DNA of 64,000 nt from Anaeromyxobacter terrae (GCF_022690685.1 NZ_JALCYY010000029.1:1-64000); one strand, 5' to 3'; positions 1-14,013 are shown, numbered from the stretch's first letter. Notes: generated from the sequence alone by a model not told the origin. A program made the numbers and translations.

Positions 1-216
1 CGGTCGCGGTCGGGGTCGGGGTCGCGGGCGGGGTCGCGGTCGCGGTCGCGGTCGCGGTCGGGGTCGGGGTCGGGGTCGGGGTCGCGGGCGGGGTCGCGGT
101 CGGGGTCGCGGTCGAGGTCGCGGTCGGGGTCGCGGGCGCGGTCGGGGTCGCGGGCGCGGTCGGGGTCGCGGGCGCGGTCGGGGTCGCGGGCGCGGTCGGG
201 GCCGCAGTCGGAGTCG
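1..216. repeat. GGTCGS hexanucleotide tract
   Basis: Thirty-odd tandem or near-tandem copies of GGTCGC/GGTCGG, interrupted by GGGC variants. Read on the minus strand they encode Ala-Thr and Pro-Thr dipeptides. The unit is a multiple of three, so copy-number change would alter linker length without shifting frame. A related tract lies in the pseudokinase gene near 54.0 kb. Confidence 0.85.
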
Positions 217-388
217 CGACCGTCACCGCACGCGCCGGTGCCGTCGAAGGCGCGGGCGCGGGGTTCGCCCTTCCGCTCTGTGCGGCTGGCCGCGGAGCGC
301 TCGCGGGCGTCGCCTCGGGCGCCGTCTGCGCGAGCGCGGGGATGGCCTGGAGCAGTGCGGCGAGGGCGAGAGCGCGCATGGCGCGCAT
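1..388 (-). CDS. Exported Thr/Pro/Ala-repeat protein, 5' part only (runs off left edge)
   Basis: The frame opens with ATG at 386-388 (a second in-frame ATG lies at 377-379) and stays open to the window edge, so the C-terminal part is missing. The first ~22 residues form a signal peptide: a basic start (MRAMRAL), an Ala/Leu core and an AxA-type site ending in ALAQ. After it come about 50 residues rich in Ala, Pro, Arg and Ser. From about residue 55 the reading is almost pure AT/PT repeats, encoded by GGTCGC/GGTCGG hexamers. Such tracts usually act as flexible linkers between the envelope and a distal domain, which is not visible here. Function unknown. The signal peptide and codon phase support it being real. 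Confidence 0.6.
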   Translation of the reverse strand, partial: MRAMRALALAALLQAIPALAQTAPEATPASAPRPAAQSGRANPAPAPSTAPARAVTVATPTAAPTAPATPTAPATPTAPATPTAPATPTATSTATPTATPPATPTPTPTPTATATATATPPATPTPTAT

Positions 389-450
389 GATACGCCCGAG
401 GCCGCGCCGCGGCGAAGGCGGCGCACGACGCGGCTCTCGCACTTTTCCGC

Positions 451-4699
<4,249 letters not shown>

Positions 4700-4844
4700 C
4701 ACTCCACCCTTGCTCGGCCCCGCAGGGCCGGGTTCCCGGCAGCGCCACGCGCGCCGGCGAAAGCCACGAGCACGCCGTCCGGGGATCCGGACGGCGTCCC
4801 GCCACGCCGCAGCGCGGCATGAGGGGAAGGGATTCTGTTCGGGG

Positions 4845-4874
4845 GCCCCGCCCGGCAAAAGCTCCCGGCGGGGC
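4845..4874. repeat. GC-rich inverted repeat 3' of the TetR gene
   Basis: Eight-base arms GCCCCGCC (4845-4852) and GGCGGGGC (4867-4874) around a 14-base loop. It lies between the tetR stop and serA start, both transcribed leftward. There is no T-run on the minus strand, so it is at most a weak terminator or mRNA-stabilising hairpin. Confidence 0.4.
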
Positions 4875-4914
4875 GCTCAGCGTCGATCTGGCGCCGAGCG
4901 GGCTCGGGCGGAGG

Positions 4915-5556
4915 CTATCGCCGCCGCAGTCCGCCGCAGACGAGCTCGACGATGTCGCGCTTTGCGCGGTCGATCGCGTCCTCATCCCCCGCAGGAACGA
5001 CGCCGACCACCATCCCCGACACCGCGAGCTCGAGGGCACCGAGGAGGCCGGTCGCGGCGATCACCGGATCGAGGTCCGTCCGGAACTCGTCCGCCCGCTG
5101 CCCCTGACGGACCACGTCGGCGACCAGGTTGACGGCGAGATCGAAGGTCTCTCGGGTCGAGCCGGCGCGGAGCCCCTGGGGCGTCCGCGTCACCTCCAGG
5201 ATGAGGACCCGCACCGCGGCGGGGGCCGCCTTGTACACGTCGAAGACGAACCCGAAGATCGCCGCGATCTTGTCCGCCGCGGAGCCGGGCCCCTCGTCGA
5301 TGGCGCGGATGGCGTTGACGAGGATCGCCCACTGCTCCGCGAAGACGCTCTCGAGCAGCTCTTCCTTGTTCCGGAAGTAGTGATACACGAGCCCGTACGC
5401 GACGTTCGCCGCCCGCGCCACGTCGGCGATGCGGCAGCCGTGGTAGCCCTTCTCGGCGAAGACGCGCACCGCGGCGTGAAGGATGGCGCGGCGCTTCTCG
5501 GGCTCATTCCCCTCGGCGTTCCGCGCGGCATGCGGCGGTGTTCGGGTCCGGCTCAC
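4915..5556 (-). CDS. TetR-family transcriptional regulator
   Basis: 213 residues. The N-terminal TetR helix-turn-helix spans about residues 18-70 and has the family pattern: KRRAILHAAVRVFAEKGYHG, then DVARAANVAYGLVYHYFRNKEELL. The ligand domain is helical and resembles the fatty-acid-responsive YsiA/FadR-like group in layout. Nothing here identifies its ligand or target. Neighbours are serA downstream and lptD upstream on the same strand, and neither is an obvious target. The first ~15 residues are extra to the domain, so a downstream start is possible. Confidence is high for family, nil for specificity. Confidence 0.93.
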   Translation of the reverse strand: MSRTRTPPHAARNAEGNEPEKRRAILHAAVRVFAEKGYHGCRIADVARAANVAYGLVYHYFRNKEELLESVFAEQWAILVNAIRAIDEGPGSAADKIAAIFGFVFDVYKAAPAAVRVLILEVTRTPQGLRAGSTRETFDLAVNLVADVVRQGQRADEFRTDLDPVIAATGLLGALELAVSGMVVGVVPAGDEDAIDRAKRDIVELVCGGLRRR

Positions 5557-5631
5557 CCGTCGATTCTCCAGTCGAGGTTCACGTATCGCAACCCCCGCAA
5601 ACGCCGGACGAGGCGCTCGGGGGGCGAGAGT

Positions 5632-8115
5632 CTACCGACTCGCACCCGCGATCGTCGACCCCACCGGGGACAAATCGATCATCGCCTTGGGAGTGACCGT
5701 CCCGCAGTCGTCCAGGGTGACGACGGCGGCCACCCTGAAGCAGCGGCAGGGCGACTGCCAGGCGAACGTGGCGACCTGCTGCTGGACGTGCAGCGCAGAG
5801 ACCTCGCGCGGCGACTCGCCGGAGCACTGGCGTATCACGCGCCGGCTGGGGAACAGCACGTCGTAGGTCGCCGTCGCGCCGCCCAGCCGGGCCGTGACGC
5901 CGGCGTTGCCCAGGGGCACCGCCTCGAGGGGCGCGGGGCGGAGATCGAAGAGCGGATCGAGGCCGGCGACGAGCGTGCCGGAGGCGCCTCGTCCGATGGA
6001 GAGGATCCCGAGGCGCAGCGCGTCCCCGCGACGATCGGAGAGGGACGTCCAGGCGCGAAGCTCCGTGAAGCGATCGAGCGGCGAGGACGGCAGCCGCGGC
6101 GTGCCGGTGACGGGCACGGGCTCGTGCCGGTCGTCGATGGCGAGGAATCGCGCCGAGGCGTCCGCGCTGAACCGCCCGGTGCGCAGCGCGCCAGTCGCGA
6201 AGGTCTCCCCGAAGCGGTCGGCTTCGAGATCGTAGTCCTGGCCGAGCTCGAGCCGAAGCAGATCGGCTCCGCGCAGCGAGAGGCGCGTATCGACCGCGGC
6301 GCGGAGCTGCTGGAAGCGGCCGCGCGGCGTGGCGGACAGGATGGGCAGCGGGAGCTGGACCGCCCCCGGGGGCGACACCACGGACGAGCGCTCGACCCGA
6401 TCGAGCGCGTCGTACGCAGCGGGAAGATCGGCGCTCCCCGCCGCCTCGCTCCCGATCCGCCACTCCACCCACGGCGTCACCCGGTGCTGGATCGCACCGA
6501 ACGCGCGGCCGATGGTCGTCTCCAGGCGCGTGCCCGCGATGCCCCAGGCCTGCGCCGCGGGGTCCATCCCGTCCTCGAAGGTGTAGCCGAGCGCGGCACC
6601 CCGGACGAACGGCTCGAGCACGACCGCGTTCCCCACGAGGAGCGGCGCGGCGATCTCGAGCCTCAGGTCACCGCGAGAGGCGCCGGGTCGCAGCACCCGA
6701 TCGACGCCGGACGGACGCGGGACCTCGTACGGCGTACCGCCCGGACTGCCGTCCGCCACCAGACCGCGGAGGCTCCCGCCGTCGAGCGACGCGGCCGGGG
6801 CGAAGCGCGTCGCCCCCGCCCTTCCCTCCAGCCGCAGCGGCCCGAGGAAAGTCGGCAGGAGGGTCGCCGAGGCCCACGGCCAGCGGTGCAGCTCGTCGAC
6901 GTCCCGTCCGAAGAGCCCGTACCCCTCCGGCGAGACGAGGAGCGGCTGCAGGTAGGACGCGCCCGCTTCCAGCACGAGCGCGTCTCGGGCGTGCTCGGCG
7001 ATCACGTCGGATCGCCGGTAGCTCGTGCCGCGCGCGAGGATGTCCGTCGAGAAGTCGCGCGGGAGGAGCGGGTCGCCGTAGAGCGCGATGTCCGCGCGGA
7101 GCGAGGTGCGGTCGGAGAAGCGCTCCGCGTGCCCGAGGGACAGCGCGTAACGGTTTCCGGACTCGCCGTTCGTCTCGGCGTCGAGGTCGCGGAGCCAGGT
7201 CAGCTCGGCGCGGCCCTGAGTCCCCACCGCGGGTGCCCACCGTCCCTCGAGTCGCGCGGTCGGCCCGCGCACCGAGGCGGCGCCCTTGGCGACGGCGGCG
7301 CTGCCCTGCCCGAAGGCATAGCCCGGCGTGAAGGTGAGGTCGGCGCTCCGCCCCAGCGTGACGAACAGGGGGAGATCGACGGCGAAGCGGGTGGCGCCGC
7401 TCGACACGAGCTGCGGAAGCAGGAGCCCCGTCTGCCGATCCCCGAGCGGAAGGTAGAGCCAGGGCAGCGGGAGCACCGGCACCGGGTGGTCGACGAAGAG
7501 GAACCGGGGCGTGACGTACAGGACGGGCCACGAGAGCGTGGCGCGCTTGCCCGGGATGATGTCGGCGTTCCCCGCGCGGATCTCCCAGGAGGGCGCGCGC
7601 CCCGGCCCGCAGTCGCAGAGCGTGAGCCGGGCGCCAGAGAGCTTCAGGCGTCCGGATGGGTCGCCCCGGAGCGATGTGCCCGAGAACGCGAGCCGGTTCG
7701 GGCCCATCCCGCGCGCCGCGTCGATGGACTCGGCCCCGCCGAGCTCCACCGGGCCCGTCTTCAGGAACGCGACGACGTTCTGCGCCTCGAACGGGCCGCC
7801 CAGCACGGCGGTGACCCCTTCCGCAGCGACCGCGCGCGTGGCGTCCGTGAGGAGCACGCCGCCCGTCGCGACGACCTCGCTCGTCTCGGGGTCGTACCGG
7901 GCGGTCCGGGCGCGCAGGACGACCGTGCCCCGGCGCAGCACCGCACCGTCCTCGACGAGGAAGCTCCCGGTGGAAGCGTCGTAGGTGACGGTCCCGGCGT
8001 CGACGTGGATGTCGCCCTCGGGGAGAGCGCCCCGACGCGCAGCGGCCGCCGGCGCCTGGGCGGCGGCGAGGCGCGCGACGAGCGCGATGGCGATGAGGAG
8101 CGGGACGCGGCGCAC
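5632..8115 (-). CDS. lptD: LPS-assembly outer-membrane protein LptD
   Basis: Outer-membrane beta-barrel that inserts lipopolysaccharide into the outer leaflet. 827 residues. A signal peptide ends near residue 20 (GTG start, RRVPLLIAIALVARLAAAQ). The periplasmic OstA-type beta-jellyroll occupies about 30-190 (VDAGTVTYD, ARYDPETSEVVATGGV). The barrel follows, with PGKRATLSWPVLYVTP, LPLPWLYLPLGDRQTGLLLP and many alternating aromatic strands. Cysteines occur as CDC at 167/169 and as PCRC at 790/792, the arrangement that forms interdomain disulfides in characterised LptD; extra cysteines are at 764 and 804. The preceding AMIN-domain gene is only 41 bases away, suggesting an operon. Confidence 0.93.
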   Translation of the reverse strand: MRRVPLLIAIALVARLAAAQAPAAAARRGALPEGDIHVDAGTVTYDASTGSFLVEDGAVLRRGTVVLRARTARYDPETSEVVATGGVLLTDATRAVAAEGVTAVLGGPFEAQNVVAFLKTGPVELGGAESIDAARGMGPNRLAFSGTSLRGDPSGRLKLSGARLTLCDCGPGRAPSWEIRAGNADIIPGKRATLSWPVLYVTPRFLFVDHPVPVLPLPWLYLPLGDRQTGLLLPQLVSSGATRFAVDLPLFVTLGRSADLTFTPGYAFGQGSAAVAKGAASVRGPTARLEGRWAPAVGTQGRAELTWLRDLDAETNGESGNRYALSLGHAERFSDRTSLRADIALYGDPLLPRDFSTDILARGTSYRRSDVIAEHARDALVLEAGASYLQPLLVSPEGYGLFGRDVDELHRWPWASATLLPTFLGPLRLEGRAGATRFAPAASLDGGSLRGLVADGSPGGTPYEVPRPSGVDRVLRPGASRGDLRLEIAAPLLVGNAVVLEPFVRGAALGYTFEDGMDPAAQAWGIAGTRLETTIGRAFGAIQHRVTPWVEWRIGSEAAGSADLPAAYDALDRVERSSVVSPPGAVQLPLPILSATPRGRFQQLRAAVDTRLSLRGADLLRLELGQDYDLEADRFGETFATGALRTGRFSADASARFLAIDDRHEPVPVTGTPRLPSSPLDRFTELRAWTSLSDRRGDALRLGILSIGRGASGTLVAGLDPLFDLRPAPLEAVPLGNAGVTARLGGATATYDVLFPSRRVIRQCSGESPREVSALHVQQQVATFAWQSPCRCFRVAAVVTLDDCGTVTPKAMIDLSPVGSTIAGASR

Positions 8116-8156
8116 GGCGAGGGCGCGATTCTACGCAGCGCGCCGTCGCTGTCGCG

Positions 8157-9638
8157 TCAATTCGCGGCAGGGGCCGCTGCCGGCGCCTCGCCCTCGAGCG
8201 CGGCCGGGACGGGGTCGGCCTCGGCGCCCTCGGCGGGCGCGGCCCCGGCGGGCCCGGCGACCGGCAGCGACGTCGGAGCGGCGGGCCGCTCGAAGTCGAT
8301 GGCGAGCATGTCGCCCTCGATCCGCTGCTGGTACGGGACGCGCTCGCGCAGCTTGATGTCGAGGACGTAGCTCGAGCCGCGGCGCGCGGGGGTGACCACC
8401 GCGACCGCGGACGAGAAGAACGACGTGTCGAGGTGGCGCAGATCGTTCCGGCGCGTCGCGCGCGTGTTCTCGAGCTCGACCCGGATCACGTTCTCGCCGA
8501 CGTCCTGGACGGAGAACCGGGGCGTCACGCTCGTGCGAACGAAGACGCGGGAGGCGCCGGGGAGCTGGCGGAACCCGACCTCGCGGAGCTGTGCTCGCGG
8601 CGCGCCCACGTCGAGCCGCGCCGCGGAGGCGTCCGTGGACGCCTCGGCCATCGCCGGGGCCGGCTCCGGAGTGGCGCGCTCCGCGGCGGCCGGCGACCGC
8701 TCCGGCGCGGGCGCCTCGTCGAGCGCGGCCGGCTTGCCGTTCGCAGCGGCGAGCTCGCGCTCCGCGGCCGCCCGAGCCTCGGCGGCTGCGCGCGCGTCCG
8801 CCTCCTCCTGCGCCCTGCGCTCCGCCTCCGCGCGAGCGCTGCCCTCGGCCGCGCGCGAGTCCGCCTGTTCACGGGCCCGGGCCTGCGCCTCGGCCTCGGC
8901 CTTCGCGACCGCCTCCTGCCGTTCCTTCTCGTACGCCGCGCGGGAGTCGGCGGCGGCCTTCGCCTCCGCGTCCGCGCGCGCCTGCTCGGCCGCGGCTGCG
9001 CTCGCCTGGTCCGCCTCGGCGGCGGCCGCCTTCTTCTCCGCGGCGGCGGTCTCGGCCTTCTCGGCCTCGGCCCGCGCCTTCTTCTCGGCCGCGGCACGGG
9101 CCTCGGCCTCCGCCTGCGCCTTCTTCTCGGCCGCGGCACGGGCCTCGGCCTCCGCCTGCGCCTTCTTCTCGGCCTCGGCGCGCGCCTTCGCCTCCTCCGC
9201 CTCGCGCGCCCGTGCGCCTGGGTCCGCCGCGACGGCCGGCGCCGCACCCGCCGGCTTCGCAACCCTCACGACGAGCGTGCTCCCCTCCGCCCGCACGTCG
9301 GGGGGATCCACGTCGAGCTGGAACGCCACCATGATGCGGGCGATCGAGGTCGCCTCGGAGCCGTAGGACAGGTTCTTCACGAGGTTCACGACGCCGTTCC
9401 GGACGACGACGTCCTCCGGGACGCCCTGGAAGCGCGCCTCGGAGAGGTCGATCACGAAGCGGGGCGGATCGGCCATCGAGAAGGTCGTGAAGTTCGGCGG
9501 CTTCGAGCCCTTCACCTGGAGCACGACCGCGTCCCCCTCGTCCTTCACCTCGACGGCGGTGACGACGTTGAGGCCGCCCGCGGCGCGGGCGCTGCCCGCG
9601 AAGGCGAGGACGAGCGCGACGAGGTGGCGAGGACGCAT
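8157..9638 (-). CDS. Exported protein with two AMIN domains and a long Ala/Glu/Lys helix
   Basis: 493 residues. A signal peptide covers residues 1-20 (LVALVLAFAGSARA). A first AMIN-type beta domain spans about 22-118 (VVLQVKGSKPPNFTTFSMAD, PPRFVIDLSEARF). A charged Ala-rich segment at about 130-330 (EAEARAAAEKKAQ repeats) is predicted single helix or coiled coil. A second AMIN-type domain lies at about 375-460 (RVFVRTSVTPRFSVQ, LDIKLRERVPYQQRI). A Pro/Ala tail ends the protein. AMIN domains target periplasmic proteins to septal or polar envelope sites and to secretin complexes. No amidase or secretin domain is present. The ATG at 9636-9638 is chosen because the signal peptide starts there. 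It lies 41 bases upstream of lptD. Confidence 0.85.
   Translation of the reverse strand: MRPRHLVALVLAFAGSARAAGGLNVVTAVEVKDEGDAVVLQVKGSKPPNFTTFSMADPPRFVIDLSEARFQGVPEDVVVRNGVVNLVKNLSYGSEATSIARIMVAFQLDVDPPDVRAEGSTLVVRVAKPAGAAPAVAADPGARAREAEEAKARAEAEKKAQAEAEARAAAEKKAQAEAEARAAAEKKARAEAEKAETAAAEKKAAAAEADQASAAAAEQARADAEAKAAADSRAAYEKERQEAVAKAEAEAQARAREQADSRAAEGSARAEAERRAQEEADARAAAEARAAAERELAAANGKPAALDEAPAPERSPAAAERATPEPAPAMAEASTDASAARLDVGAPRAQLREVGFRQLPGASRVFVRTSVTPRFSVQDVGENVIRVELENTRATRRNDLRHLDTSFFSSAVAVVTPARRGSSYVLDIKLRERVPYQQRIEGDMLAIDFERPAAPTSLPVAGPAGAAPAEGAEADPVPAALEGEAPAAAPAAN
9080..9165. repeat. Tandem ~42-bp duplication inside the AMIN protein helix
   Basis: Two adjacent near-identical units run from TTCTTCTCGGCCGCGGCACG onward (about 9080-9121 and 9122-9163), each encoding a 14-residue helix block with the sequence AQAEAEARAAAEKK. 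The duplication is in frame and suggests helix length grows by unit duplication. Confidence 0.75.
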
Positions 9639-9695
9639 GCGTGGGCTCCCCAGAGAGGTCGGCCGGCAGGATAGCATGCGACCGGGCGGCCCCTC

Positions 9696-9739
9696 AAAAA
9701 AAGCCCAGGCGTTCCAATGCGATATCTGACTACCTGGGC
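9696..9739 (-). terminator. Rho-independent terminator of accD-folC
   Basis: On the minus strand GCCCAGG (9733-9739) pairs with CCTGGGC (9703-9709) across a 23-base loop, followed at once by seven T (9696-9702). The upstream arm lies within the last codons of folC and the stop codon TAG is in the loop. It separates folC from the downstream AMIN gene. Confidence 0.75.
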
Positions 9740-10941
9740 GCGAGGAGGCCGCGCGCCTCGCCCACGAGGTAGAGCGAGCCGGCGACGCACACGACGCCGT
9801 CCGGCGCCGCCGCCCTTCGCGCGCAGTCGATCGCCTCGACGACCGAGGCGTGCACGTCCGCCCGCGCACCGAGGCGGCGCGCCGCCTCCGCGACCTCGGG
9901 CGCGGGGCGGGCCCGGGGCGACGCAGGCGTCACGACGTGCAGCGCCCGCGCGGCCGGGGCGAGCGCCTCGAGCATGCGCGCGTGGTCCTTGTCGGCGAGC
10001 ACGCCGAACACGAGCTCGACCGGGCGGCCGGGGTGCATCGTCCGGAGCGCGGCGGCGAGGGCGGCCGCGCCATCCGGGTTGTGCGCCCCGTCGAGCAGCA
10101 CGCCCGAGATCTCCTCGAGCCGCCCCGGCCAGCGCGCGGTCGCGATGCCGCGGACGATCGCCTCGTCCGAAAGCGCGACCCCGCTGCGCGCGAGCTCGGC
10201 CAGCGCCGCCCGGGCGAGCGCGGCGTTCCCGCGCTGGTGTGGCCCGGAGAGCGCGATCGCCCCGGCGTAATCGGGCGGGGCGACGACGAACGGCGCGCCG
10301 CGCCGGGCGGCCTCGGCCCGCAGCGCCTCGAGCGCCGCGGGTGGCTGTCGCCCGTGCACCACCGCGGGCACGCCCGGCTTGAAGATTCCGGCCTTCTCGA
10401 AGGCGATCTGCTCGACCGTGTCGCCGAGGAGCTGGGTGTGGTCGAGGCCGATCGCCGCGATCGCGGTGACGCGCGGGACGATCGCGTTCGTCGCGTCGAA
10501 GCGGCCGCCGAGCCCCACCTCGACGACCGCGGCGCCGACGCCCACGTGTTCGAAGTGGAGGAGGCCCGCGAGCGTCGCGAACTCGAAGTAGGTGAGCCGG
10601 TCGCCCTCCCCGCCCGCGTCGTGCCACGGGCAGGCGCGGCGGATCTCGTCGATCACCGAGGCGAGGTCGCCGTCGCCGATGGGCGCGCTCGCCACCTGGA
10701 TCCGCTCGTTGAAGCGGACGAGGTGAGGCGAGGTGTAGAGCCCGACCCTGTGGCCCGCGTCCTCGAGGGCGGCGGCGGCCATCGCGCAGGTGGATCCCTT
10801 CCCGTTCGTGCCGCCGACGTGCAGCACGGGGTAGGCGCGCTCCGGATGGCCGAGCGCGTCGAGCGCGCGGTGCATCCGCTCGAGCCCGAAGCGCATCGCG
10901 AGCGGCTGCAGCCCGGCGAGGTAGGCGTGGGGATCGGCCAT
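9730..10941 (-). CDS. folC: Bifunctional folylpolyglutamate/dihydrofolate synthase
   Basis: Adds glutamate to folates and, in most bacteria, also makes dihydrofolate from dihydropteroate. 403 residues, ATP-dependent Mur-ligase fold. The P-loop GTNGKGS is at 44-50, the folate-site segment TSPHLVRFNERI at about 69-80, the Mg/Lys loop VVEVGLGGRFDATN near 138-151, and the C-terminal-domain signature LDGAHNPDG near 280. It follows accD with a 61-base gap, the classic accD-folC arrangement. Folate polyglutamation fits the one-carbon enzymes elsewhere in the window. Confidence 0.95.
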   Translation of the reverse strand: MADPHAYLAGLQPLAMRFGLERMHRALDALGHPERAYPVLHVGGTNGKGSTCAMAAAALEDAGHRVGLYTSPHLVRFNERIQVASAPIGDGDLASVIDEIRRACPWHDAGGEGDRLTYFEFATLAGLLHFEHVGVGAAVVEVGLGGRFDATNAIVPRVTAIAAIGLDHTQLLGDTVEQIAFEKAGIFKPGVPAVVHGRQPPAALEALRAEAARRGAPFVVAPPDYAGAIALSGPHQRGNAALARAALAELARSGVALSDEAIVRGIATARWPGRLEEISGVLLDGAHNPDGAAALAAALRTMHPGRPVELVFGVLADKDHARMLEALAPAARALHVVTPASPRARPAPEVAEAARRLGARADVHASVVEAIDCARRAAAPDGVVCVAGSLYLVGEARGLLAPR

Positions 10942-11002
10942 GGCGGTGTGTAGTGCCCGGCGCGGGGCCGCGCCGGGCCGGGCGCGGCCGCTCGCGCGCG
11001 GC

Positions 11003-11860
<858 letters not shown>

Positions 11861-11889
11861 TTGCGGTGGGTGACCTCGGAAGGAAGTGG

Positions 11890-11919
11890 TGCTTAGCCGA
11901 CCTCACGCGCCAGTGTCAA
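11890..11919 (-). promoter_or_regulatory. Sigma-70-type promoter of accD
   Basis: A perfect -35 TTGACA (plus-strand TGTCAA 11914-11919), an 18-base spacer and a weaker -10 TAAGCA (11890-11895). The implied leader to the accD ATG is about 20-25 bases. Confidence 0.55.
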
Positions 11920-12024
11920 CGAACGCCCCGCGACGCGGCGCGGCAGAAACGCGGCCGGAAACTGGCGATGACGGATCGCTCCGCTACGATGCCCGCCAGC
12001 ACTCCGAGCGAAAGCCGCTCCCCG

Positions 12025-12081
12025 ATGCGCCTCACCACCGTCCTCCTCGCCGCCCTCCTGCTCCTCGCGGTCGCGCTCTAG
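12025..12081 (+). CDS. Possible 18-residue hydrophobic peptide
   Basis: ATG-initiated frame encoding [18 protein letters not shown] and then a stop, which would be a single membrane-spanning or signal-like peptide. An in-frame ATG further upstream is also possible. No clear ribosome site precedes it. It could be the remnant of a signal sequence or chance in high-GC DNA. Confidence 0.2.
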   Translation: MRLTTVLLAALLLLAVAL

Positions 12082-12200
12082 GCGACCGGGAGCCCGCGCC
12101 CCCGGCGCGGCCACGACGCGCGCCACGCGCGCGCCGGCCGACGTTCGCCCGCAGCGGGAGCGGCTTGCGGACGTCGCTCCGTCGCGGTAAGGGGCCCGCC

Positions 12201-13235
12201 ATGTCCCTGACCTACCGCGACGCGGGCGTCGACATCGACGAGGGCGACCGCCTCGTCGAGCTCATCAAGCCCCACGCCCGCCCCACCCTCCGCCCAGAGG
12301 TCCTCGCCGGGATCGGCGGGTTCGGGGGGCTCTTCGCGCTCGACGTGAAGAAGTACCGCGAGCCGGTGCTCGTGTCGGGCACCGACGGCGTCGGAACGAA
12401 GCTCAAGGTCGCCTTCGAGGCGAACCGCCACGACACGATCGGCATCGACCTCGTCGCGATGTGCGTGAACGACGTCGCGGTCGTCGGGGCCGAGCCGCTC
12501 TTCTTCCTCGACTACTTCGGCACCGGAAAGCTCTCCGCCGAGCAGGGCGCCGAGGTGGTGAAGGGCATCGCGGAGGGGTGCCGCCAGGCCGGCTGCGCGC
12601 TCATCGGCGGCGAGACCGCGGAGCTGCCCGGCTTCTACGCGCCCGGCGAGTACGACCTCGCCGGGTTCGCGGTGGGCTGCGTGGAGCGGTCGCGCATCGT
12701 CGACGGCAAGACGGTCGCGAAGGGCGATCGGGTCATCGGCGTCGCCTCGACCGGGCTCCACTCGAACGGCTACTCGCTCGCGCGGAAGGCGCTCCTCGAG
12801 AAGCACCCGCTCGGCGAGCGCTTCGACGCGCTCGGGGGCCGGACGCTCGCGGAGGCGCTCCTCGAGCCGACCCGCATCTACGCGAAGGACGTGCTCGCGC
12901 TCCTCGAGACCGTCCCGGTCAAGGCGTTCTCCCACATCACCGGCGGAGGCCTGCCCGGCAACGTGCCGCGCACCCTCCCCGACGGCACGCGCGCGGTGCT
13001 CGAGGAGCGGCGCTGGCCGAGGCCGGCGATCTTCGACCTCGTCGAGCGCGAGGGCGGCGTGCCGCGCGACGAGATGTACCGGACGTTCAACATGGGGCTC
13101 GGGCTCGTCGCCGTCGTCGCGCCCGGCGACGAGGCGGCCGCGCACGCGGCGCTGCGCGCGCGCGGGCTCGACGCGTGGACCGTCGGCCAGATCGAGGACG
13201 GCGCCGGCGAGGCCACCTGCGAGGTGGTGCGGTGA
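12201..13235 (+). CDS. purM: Phosphoribosylformylglycinamidine cyclo-ligase (AIR synthetase)
   Basis: Closes the imidazole ring in purine synthesis, converting FGAM to AIR with ATP. 344 residues. The dimer-fold signature [10 protein letters not shown] is at 60-69, [20 protein letters not shown] near 85, [20 protein letters not shown] near 140, and [11 protein letters not shown] and [12 protein letters not shown] further on. Start chosen at ATG 12201, with AAGGGG 8 bases upstream; the preceding in-frame sequence is low-complexity Arg/Pro. Its stop overlaps the purN start by four bases, so the two are translationally coupled. Confidence 0.97.
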   Translation: MSLTYRDAGVDIDEGDRLVELIKPHARPTLRPEVLAGIGGFGGLFALDVKKYREPVLVSGTDGVGTKLKVAFEANRHDTIGIDLVAMCVNDVAVVGAEPLFFLDYFGTGKLSAEQGAEVVKGIAEGCRQAGCALIGGETAELPGFYAPGEYDLAGFAVGCVERSRIVDGKTVAKGDRVIGVASTGLHSNGYSLARKALLEKHPLGERFDALGGRTLAEALLEPTRIYAKDVLALLETVPVKAFSHITGGGLPGNVPRTLPDGTRAVLEERRWPRPAIFDLVEREGGVPRDEMYRTFNMGLGLVAVVAPGDEAAAHAALRARGLDAWTVGQIEDGAGEATCEVVR

Positions 13236-13924
13236 TCCGGCTCGGCGTCCTCGCCTCGGGCGGCGGCACGAACCTGCAGGCGATCCTGGACGCCTGCGGG
13301 GCCGGCGGCGCCGCGCGCCGTATCGACGCCGAGGTCGCCGTGGTCGTCTCGAACGTCCCCACCGCCGGCGCGCTCGAGCGGGCGCGCCGCGCGGGTGTGG
13401 CGACCGAGGTGCTCCCGTCGAAGGGCGTCGCCGATCGCGAGGCTTACGATCTGCGGCTCGTGGAGGTCCTGCGCGCGCACCGGGTCGGGGTCGTGTGCCT
13501 CGCGGGCTACATGCGGCTCGTCACGCCCACCTTCCTGCGCGCCTTCGGCCCGACGCCCGCGTCCCGCGGCTGCCCGCACGTGCTGAACGTCCATCCCGGC
13601 CTCTTGCCGAGCTTCCCCGGGCTCCACGCCCAGCGCCAGTGCGTCGAGTACGGCTCGCGCTTCGCCGGCTGCACCGTGCACTTCGTCGACGAAGGGACCG
13701 ACACCGGCCCCGTGATCGCGCAGGCGATCGTGCCCGTCCTGCCCGAGGACGACGAGGCGGCGCTCGCGGCGCGCATCCTGGAGCAGGAGCACCGCCTGTA
13801 CCCGCAGGCCATCCAGTGGCTGGCGGCGGGCCGGCTCTCGGTCGAGGGGCGGCGCGTGCGCGTGGAGGGTGCGCGGACGGCGCCTGCCGTGCCCGTCACG
13901 AACCCCGTCGTGGAGCTCGGCTGA
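13232..13924 (+). CDS. purN: Phosphoribosylglycinamide formyltransferase
   Basis: Transfers a formyl group from 10-formyl-THF to GAR in purine synthesis. 230 residues. The GTG start sits in the GTGA overlap with the purM stop. Phosphate-binding SGGGTNLQ is at 9-16. The catalytic triad is visible: Asn119 and His121 in [13 protein letters not shown], and Asp157 in DEGTDTGP. A short insertion (about residues 106-115) and a ~20-residue tail make it slightly longer than E. coli PurN. It uses the folate cofactor that FolD, FolC and the glycine cleavage enzymes maintain. Confidence 0.95.
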   Translation: MIRLGVLASGGGTNLQAILDACGAGGAARRIDAEVAVVVSNVPTAGALERARRAGVATEVLPSKGVADREAYDLRLVEVLRAHRVGVVCLAGYMRLVTPTFLRAFGPTPASRGCPHVLNVHPGLLPSFPGLHAQRQCVEYGSRFAGCTVHFVDEGTDTGPVIAQAIVPVLPEDDEAALAARILEQEHRLYPQAIQWLAAGRLSVEGRRVRVEGARTAPAVPVTNPVVELG

Positions 13925-14013
13925 GCGACCGGCCGGCTGCCCGGCCGCGGAATCGCGCGCCGCGTCAGACAGGGGTTTGGCGCGCGGCCGAACCCGAGTA
14001 GACTCCCCCGCCC

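Larger units (their letters stand above)
11861..12200. other. Intergenic region between accD and purM
   Basis: About 340 bases between divergent genes. It holds the accD promoter on the minus strand and a possible 18-residue hydrophobic ORF on the plus strand. I see no consensus promoter for purM and no purine riboswitch-like core. Confidence 0.5.

Noticed and set aside
1..216. A CRISPR array
   Set aside because: The repeat unit is six bases with no spacers, and it encodes AT/PT dipeptides in an open frame.
4819..8370. An 1183-residue plus-strand open frame
   Set aside because: It is antisense to tetR and lptD, which have clear domains; its composition is His/Arg/Gly-rich without any motif.
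12078..13145. A 355-residue minus-strand frame
   Set aside because: Antisense to purM, without motifs.
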